Positions 12,505 to 16,805 of a stretch of DNA of 16,805 nt are shown here, one piece after another. This DNA is from Rhodospirillaceae bacterium (GTDB lineage: Bacteria; Pseudomonadota; Alphaproteobacteria; Dongiales; Dongiaceae). Location: positions 1 to 16,805 of the forward strand of contig JAEUKU010000221.1 of NCBI GenBank assembly GCA_016794075.1, in the 5' to 3' direction. Each line of letters begins with the position of its first letter. The stretch's first letter is position 1. A program made the translations under genes and the position numbers. Under the pieces are notes generated by a model. It was given only the letters and a program-made list of their open reading frames with translations, made no database searches and was not told the origin of the DNA.

Positions 12505-14319
12505 ATGCCGCATACGCCGCTCATCGCCATGCTCGTCGCCGGCCTGGGCGTGGCGTTCATCCTGGGCGCGCTGGCCAACCGGCTGCGCCTTTCGCCGCTG
12601 GTCGGCTACCTGCTGGCCGGCATCATCATCGGGCCGTTCACGCCCGGATTCGTCGCCGACCAGGCGCTGGCGGGCCAATTGGCCGAGATCGGCGTCATCC
12701 TGCTGATGTTCGGCTCCGGGCTGCATTTCTCGCTGGCCGACCTGCTTTCGGTGCGCAGGATCGCCATTCCCGGCGCGCTGCTGCAGATTTCCTTCGTCAC
12801 GCTGCTGGGCCTGGCGGTCGGCGCCGCGATCGGTTGGCCGATCGGCGCCGGCCTCATCTTCGGCCTCGCCCTCTCGGTTTCCTCCACCGTGGTCGTGCTG
12901 CGCTCGCTGCACGAACGCCACAAGCTGCAATCGGAACTCGGGCGCATCGCGGTCGGCTGGCTGGTGGTGCAGGACATCGCCATGATCCTGGCGCTGGTGC
13001 TGCTGCCGGCCTTCTCCGAGGTGCTGGGCGGCGAGGAACCGCCCGCAGCCGGCGAGGCTGCCGCGGCCACCGACGCCCTCGCCGCCTCCGCCCTCGCCTT
13101 CCTGCAGCCCAACACCCTGATCGGCGCGCTGGGCGTCACGCTGCTGAAGCTGTTCGCCTTCTTCGCGCTGATGATCCTGGTCGGCCGCCGCGTGATCCCC
13201 TGGATCCTGCATTACGTCGCCCATACCGGCTCGCGCGAGCTGTTCCGCCTGGCGGTGCTGGCGATGGCGCTCGGCGTCGCCTTCGGCGCGGCGGAGCTGT
13301 TCGGCGTCTCCTTCGCCCTCGGCGCCTTCTTTGCCGGCATGATCCTGGCCGAATCGCAGCTCAGCCAGAGCGCGGCGCAGGAGACGCTGCCGCTGCGCGA
13401 CGCCTTCGCCGTGCTGTTCTTCGTCTCGGTCGGCATGCTGGTCGACCCCTCGGTCCTGCTGCGCCAGCCCTTCCTGGTCGCCGTCACCGTGCTGATCATC
13501 GTCGCCGGCAATATCGGCGCGGTCTTCGCCATCGCCCGGCTGTTCGGCCATCCGTTGCAGGCGGCGCTGACCCTCGGCCTCACCCTGTCGCAGATCGCCG
13601 AGTTCTCCTTCATCCTGGTCGGGCTCGGCATCGAGCTCGAGCTGCTGCCGGAGGCGGGGCGCGACCTCATCCTCGCAGGGGCGCTGCTCTCGATCCTGGT
13701 CAACCCGCTGCTGTCCTATGCCCTGCCCCGCCTGCTGCCCGCGTCGCCGCGATCGCGCGAGGCCGCCGGCGCGCCCGCGCAGCAGCCGGCGGCGCCCGAA
13801 GATGTGGAACAGCCCGCCACCGCGCTCACCGGCCATGCGGTGCTGGTCGGCTATGGCCGGGTCGGCAGCCGCGTGGCGAAGACGCTCGGCCGCATGGGCC
13901 AGCCTTACCTGGTGATCGAGGAGCGCCCGGCGATCGCCGACGCGCTGCGCGAGGACGGAATCGAGGTCATCGTCGCCAACGCCGCCCAGCCCGGCGTAAA
14001 GGTGGCCGCCAACCTGGCGCAGGCGCGGTTCCTCATCAGCGCGGTACCCAATCCGTTCGAGAGCGGCAATCTGATCGAGCGCGCGCGGGCCGCCAATCCG
14101 ACGCTCGACATCATCGCCCGCGCCCACACCGACGCCGAGGTCGAGTATCTGACCCGGCTCGGCGCCAACCGCATCATCATGGGCGAGGAGGAGATCGCGC
14201 ACGGCATCTCGGATTATCTCGTCGCCCGGGCGGGCGCCGCCGCGCCGGACGAGGCGGCCCCCGAGACCGCTGCCGGCGATGCCTTCGCCGCCGCCAAGCT
14301 GGAGCCGGACACGCCGTAG
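12505..14319 (+). CDS. ybaL: YbaL-type monovalent cation:proton antiporter (CPA2) with NAD-binding RCK domain
   Basis: The start is ATG 12505 (MPHTPLIAMLVAGLGVAFIL), where the first membrane helix begins; an upstream in-frame ATG at 12433 would add a non-membrane head. The 604-aa protein has about 12 membrane helices (1-410). 'LSPLVGYLLAGIIIGPFTPG', 'GVILLMFGSGLHFSLADLL' and 'VGWLVVQDIAMI' carry the conserved Asp157 of the antiporter core; 'VSFALGAFFAGMILAESQLS' and 'LSQIAEFSFILVGLG' follow. A proline/alanine linker (about 412-440) leads to a TrkA-N/RCK Rossmann domain with GYGRVG (449-454) and an acidic residue after the second strand ('VIEERP'). Residues 'RAHTDAEVEYLTRLGANRII' match YbaL/KefB-type proteins. 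The likely role is K+ or Na+ efflux coupled to protons, gated by nucleotide or redox state. It precedes the two-cupin gene by 69 nt. Confidence 0.92.
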   Translation: MPHTPLIAMLVAGLGVAFILGALANRLRLSPLVGYLLAGIIIGPFTPGFVADQALAGQLAEIGVILLMFGSGLHFSLADLLSVRRIAIPGALLQISFVTLLGLAVGAAIGWPIGAGLIFGLALSVSSTVVVLRSLHERHKLQSELGRIAVGWLVVQDIAMILALVLLPAFSEVLGGEEPPAAGEAAAATDALAASALAFLQPNTLIGALGVTLLKLFAFFALMILVGRRVIPWILHYVAHTGSRELFRLAVLAMALGVAFGAAELFGVSFALGAFFAGMILAESQLSQSAAQETLPLRDAFAVLFFVSVGMLVDPSVLLRQPFLVAVTVLIIVAGNIGAVFAIARLFGHPLQAALTLGLTLSQIAEFSFILVGLGIELELLPEAGRDLILAGALLSILVNPLLSYALPRLLPASPRSREAAGAPAQQPAAPEDVEQPATALTGHAVLVGYGRVGSRVAKTLGRMGQPYLVIEERPAIADALREDGIEVIVANAAQPGVKVAANLAQARFLISAVPNPFESGNLIERARAANPTLDIIARAHTDAEVEYLTRLGANRIIMGEEEIAHGISDYLVARAGAAAPDEAAPETAAGDAFAAAKLEPDTP

Positions 14320-14328
14320 CGCTGCTGC

Positions 14329-14344
14329 CGGGACTTGTCCGGGA
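14329..14344. other. Short imperfect palindrome between the antiporter and two-cupin genes
   Basis: CCGGGAC-TT-GTCCGGG pairs over 7-bp arms with one central mismatch. The 2-nt loop is too small for a stable RNA hairpin unless the top opens. It sits just after the antiporter stop, so it might slow polymerase or serve as a weak protein site upstream of the cupin gene. Evidence is thin. Confidence 0.25.
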
Positions 14345-14388
14345 TAGCGGCGAAGATCGCCGGATCTCTCACGTTAGACGAGGATTCC

Positions 14389-15414
14389 ATGCCGCCGGAA
14401 ACCGCGCCCCTGAAGCCCATCGCCGCGCAGGACATTCCCTGCACCGCGTGGTCCGACGTGCCGCGCTTCGCGATCCGATACCGGCATCTGACCCGCGCCG
14501 TGCTCGGCGATGAGTACAGGATCGGCGTCGCGATCGAGGAGCTCGGCCCCGGCAAGCAGAGCTCGCCCGCGCATTACCACATCTTCGAGGAGGAGCATCT
14601 CTACATCCTCGACGGAAGCGCGACCCTGCGCCTCGGCGCCGAGCGGTATGCGATGAAACCCGGCGACTATGCCTGCTTCCCCGCCGGGCAGCGGGCCGGG
14701 CATTGCCTGGTCAACGAAAGCGACGCGCTGTGCCGCTACGTCGTCGTCGGCGAGAAGAATCCGAACGAGGTGGCGGTCTATACCGACAGCAACAAGGTGC
14801 TGGTGCGGGCGCTCGGCCGCACCATCCTCGACCTCGGCGCGCAACGCAACTACTGGGCGGGCGAAGAGACCGGCCTGCCGCCCGGCGCGAAGCTGCCCGA
14901 GGAGTCCATCGACATCGCCGCCCCCGCGCACCCAGCGCCGAAGCCGCCCATCGCCTCCGCCGATGTCGAGATCGAGCAGACCAGCATCGGCACGAAATTC
15001 GGCGGCGCTGCGCAGCACCTGACCTTTGCCGCAATGGGCCCCGGCTATCGCGTCGGCATGCTGATCGAATCCCCCGCGCCCGGCCGCCGCCTGGCGCCGC
15101 TGCACTACCACATGGCCGAGGAGGAGCATGCCCTGATGCTCGAAGGCGAGGCCACGCTGCTGATCGGCGACGAACGCCATCCGATGCGCGCCGGCGACTA
15201 CGTCTGCTTCCCGGCCGGGCGCCGCATCGGCCATTCGATCCTCAACAGCGGCCAGGGCCCCTGCCGCTATTTGATGATCGGCGCCCGCGACGCGAACGAC
15301 GTCTGCGTCTATCCGCAATCCAACAAGATGGCGGTGAACGGGCTCCACACCGAACGCTGCGTGTTCGACATGGGCGGCATGCGCGGGTATTGGGACGGGG
15401 AGCAGGTGGATTAG
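14389..15414 (+). CDS. Two-cupin-domain protein (tandem duplication)
   Basis: The start is ATG 14389, supported by GAGGA at 14380-14384; a TTG at 14335 in the same frame is unlikely. The 341-aa protein has two similar halves. Cupin 1 (about 30-155) has His62, His64 and Glu69 in 'HYHIFEEEHLYILDG', then 'GDYACFPAGQRAGHCLVN' with His105. Cupin 2 (about 195-335) has His239, His241 and Glu246 in 'HYHMAEEEHALMLEG', then 'GDYVCFPAGRRIGHSILN' with His282. All metal ligands are kept in both copies, so both can bind metal. Each half ends with a shared 'YT.SNK'/'YPQSNK' strand and an aromatic 'NYWAGEE'/'GYWDGEQ' tail. The substrate is unknown; a sugar isomerase, dioxygenase or ligand-binding role is possible. 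It follows the antiporter gene and converges on the YihY gene 5 nt away. Confidence 0.9.
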   Translation: MPPETAPLKPIAAQDIPCTAWSDVPRFAIRYRHLTRAVLGDEYRIGVAIEELGPGKQSSPAHYHIFEEEHLYILDGSATLRLGAERYAMKPGDYACFPAGQRAGHCLVNESDALCRYVVVGEKNPNEVAVYTDSNKVLVRALGRTILDLGAQRNYWAGEETGLPPGAKLPEESIDIAAPAHPAPKPPIASADVEIEQTSIGTKFGGAAQHLTFAAMGPGYRVGMLIESPAPGRRLAPLHYHMAEEEHALMLEGEATLLIGDERHPMRAGDYVCFPAGRRIGHSILNSGQGPCRYLMIGARDANDVCVYPQSNKMAVNGLHTERCVFDMGGMRGYWDGEQVD

Positions 15415-15419
15415 CCGAC

Positions 15420-16583
15420 CTAATCCTGTGCCGCGCCCACCGTATCGGCCATCTCCGCGCCGCGCATCCCCAGCGGCAGCGGCGTGCCGGTGGTGGTGTC
15501 GCGCGCGGTCTGGTGCTCCATCTCGGCGTTGAGCTCGCCGCCCAGCAGGACGACGCTCACCGAGAGCCAGACCCAGACCATGAAGCCGATGACCGCGCCC
15601 AATGAGCCGTAGGTCTCGTTGTAGTTGCCGAAATTCGCCACGTACCAGGAAAACAGCATCGACACGATGAGCCAGAGACTGGCGGCGGCCGCGCCGCCCC
15701 AGCTGACCCAGCGCCATTTCGGGTCGGCGCGGCTGGGGCCGTAGCGATAGATGACGCTGAGGCCCAGCACGACCACGACCAGCAGGGCCGGCCATCGCAG
15801 CAAGGCGATCAGCCATTCGGTGTCGCCACCGAGGAACAGCAGGTTCAGCATCGTCGGCAGGATGACCACCGCGCCCAGGGCGAAGAGGGTGAACACCAGA
15901 AGCCCAACCGTGAAAAGCAGCGACAGCAGATTGAGCCTGACGAAGCCGCGCCGCTCGCGCTCGCCATAGACCACATTGAGCGCATCGAACATCGCCTTGA
16001 CGCCGGCATTGGCCGTCCACAGCGAGGTAGCCAGGCCGAGGAGGAACGCCAAGCCGAGCGTGGCTTCGCCCTGCGCCGCCAGGCGGTCGAGCTGCTCATG
16101 GATGATGCCGAGGGCGTCGGCCGGGATGATGCCGGCAAGGCTGTCGATCTGCGCCTCGATCACGCGCGTGTCGCCGAACAGGCCGAAGATCGAGACCAAG
16201 GCGGTCAGCGCCGGGAACAGCGACAGCAGCACGTAGTAAGTGACACCGGCGGCGAGCGCGAAGACCCGGTCGCCCGGGATGCTCTGATAGGTGCGGATCA
16301 GGATGTCCTTCCAGCCTGCGGCGCTCATCTCGCTGGGCGCTTCGGCGTCACGTCCCCGGTCGCCCGGCTCGGCGGCCACGTCGATCACGCCCGCGTTGTC
16401 CGGCTTCGGCTCCCGCGCGAAGGGGTGCAACCTGTCATCGGCGCGTGACCGGCGCGGGCGGCAGGCCCCCGCCGCGGGGAACACTGCGGCACTGGAAGGT
16501 CGCTGGCCATAGGCAATCTGGTAGAGGATGCCGAAGACGGCGGCAACGAGCAGCGCGCGGCTGGCGAATGAAGGCTGCGACAT
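15420..16583 (-). CDS. YihY/BrkB-family inner-membrane protein with N-terminal extension
   Basis: The start is ATG 16583 (MSQPSFASRALLVAAVFGIL), with GAGGAA about 7 nt upstream; an in-frame start at 16667 lacks one. The 388-aa protein exceeds the usual 280-300 aa. The first 85 residues hold one hydrophobic helix (about 9-25) and a charged Arg/Asp/Pro linker. The BrkB domain follows: 'WKDILIRTYQSIPGDRVFAL', 'AAGVTYYVLLSLFPALTALV', 'SLWTANAGVKAMFDALNVVY', 'RERRGFVRLNLLSLLFTVGL', 'RYGPSRADPKWRWVSWGG', and the distinctive 'GNYNETYGSLGAVIGFMVWV' near the C terminus. The family is an envelope protein once misannotated as ribonuclease BN; recent work on related proteins suggests a role in lipid transport. 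It is convergent with the two-cupin gene. Confidence 0.92.
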   Translation of the reverse strand: MSQPSFASRALLVAAVFGILYQIAYGQRPSSAAVFPAAGACRPRRSRADDRLHPFAREPKPDNAGVIDVAAEPGDRGRDAEAPSEMSAAGWKDILIRTYQSIPGDRVFALAAGVTYYVLLSLFPALTALVSIFGLFGDTRVIEAQIDSLAGIIPADALGIIHEQLDRLAAQGEATLGLAFLLGLATSLWTANAGVKAMFDALNVVYGERERRGFVRLNLLSLLFTVGLLVFTLFALGAVVILPTMLNLLFLGGDTEWLIALLRWPALLVVVVLGLSVIYRYGPSRADPKWRWVSWGGAAAASLWLIVSMLFSWYVANFGNYNETYGSLGAVIGFMVWVWLSVSVVLLGGELNAEMEHQTARDTTTGTPLPLGMRGAEMADTVGAAQD

Positions 16584-16688
16584 CGGGTGTTCCTCGATAC
16601 AAGGGTAGGAACAGCCCGAGGAGCACGCGTGTTCCCGCCGAGACTGTAGGCCGAGCAACGCCGGCATCAGGCGCTATTGGCAGCCGCT

Positions 16689-16805
16689 CTAACCCTGCGA
16701 GCGCGGCTTCACGCGCCAGGGCTCGATCTGCTCGAGCGTGCCCTGGAAGCGGAAATAGTCTTCGAGCGCGATGAACTGCTCGACCCGTTCGCCGCCCTTG
16801 CGCAG
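16689..16805 (-). CDS. 3' end of an unrecognised gene (cut by window edge)
   Basis: The minus strand is open from the right edge to a TAG at 16689, giving the last 38 residues: 'LRKGGERVEQFIALEDYF', then 'RFQGTLEQIEPWRVKPRSQG'. The mix of charged and aromatic residues is normal for a soluble protein, and the codon pattern matches neighbouring genes. It ends 105 nt before the YihY start on the same strand. I do not recognise the family from this fragment. Confidence 0.55.
   Translation of the reverse strand: MRKGGERVEQFIALEDYFRFQGTLEQIEPWRVKPRSQG

Noticed and set aside
12330..14513. 727-codon plus-strand frame and 605-codon minus-strand frame over the antiporter gene
   Set aside because: Both are Arg/Gly/Ala-rich or Gln/Asp-rich shadows of the clear YbaL-type frame, and neither has domain content or a ribosome site.
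14374..16020. 548-codon minus-strand frame across the two-cupin gene and part of the YihY gene
   Set aside because: It is antisense to the well-supported cupin frame and out of frame with YihY. The composition is shadow-like.
1..16805. tRNA, rRNA, insertion sequence, prophage or attachment site
   Set aside because: I saw no tRNA-like cloverleaf ends, rRNA signatures, transposase or integrase motifs, or terminal inverted repeats with target duplications. This was a reading by eye, not a covariance-model search.

Overview
The window is GC-rich (roughly two thirds G+C) chromosomal DNA. The gene content (GntR/FCD regulator, phasin-like protein, entericidin, hydantoinase B, DUF899/DUF1428 pair, YbaL-type antiporter, extended YihY/BrkB protein) suggests an alphaproteobacterium, perhaps Rhodospirillales- or Hyphomicrobiales-like. 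That placement is inference from gene families, not from a marker gene. There is no rRNA, tRNA, CRISPR array, integrase or transposase. Coding style is uniform, so nothing marks the window as a mobile island.

Left part (1-5.7 kb): the 5' end of a hydantoinase B gene runs off the left edge on the minus strand. It is divergent from a fosmidomycin-resistance-like MFS exporter, with an imperfect palindrome in the shared intergenic region. Convergent to the exporter are a thioredoxin-fold protein, what looks like a frame-broken remnant of a PAS-domain gene, and a complete ABC exporter half-transporter. Upstream of the ABC gene lie two small genes in tandem: a 69-aa unknown protein and a predicted lipoprotein.

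Middle part (5.8-10.3 kb): a short glycine-rich membrane protein faces a fold-type-I PLP enzyme across a nested hairpin. The PLP enzyme is divergent from a GntR/FCD regulator, and a perfect 12-bp palindrome in the 87-bp gap is the obvious operator candidate. The PLP enzyme lacks the near-universal Asp that contacts the pyridine nitrogen of PLP; I consider this the most interesting protein-level oddity here. Next, all on the minus strand, come a DUF2188-like small protein, a phasin-like protein and a hydroxypyruvate-isomerase-family TIM barrel.

Right part (10.3-16.8 kb): a proline-rich 69-aa ORF is divergent from an entericidin-type lipoprotein. The entericidin leader holds four copies of a 13-bp tandem repeat and a tiny upstream ORF whose stop overlaps the entericidin start. 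A small PGPGW-like membrane protein follows. A DUF1428-DUF899 operon has a strong palindrome in its promoter but no adjacent regulator. A YbaL-type cation/proton antiporter with a C-terminal NAD-binding domain is followed by a two-cupin protein, then a convergent YihY/BrkB membrane protein. The last 117 bases are the 3' end of a gene I do not recognise.

Most of the window is ordinary housekeeping or accessory content. I see no convincing new multi-gene system. The best leads are the atypical PLP enzyme with its local regulator, and the repeat-bearing entericidin leader.
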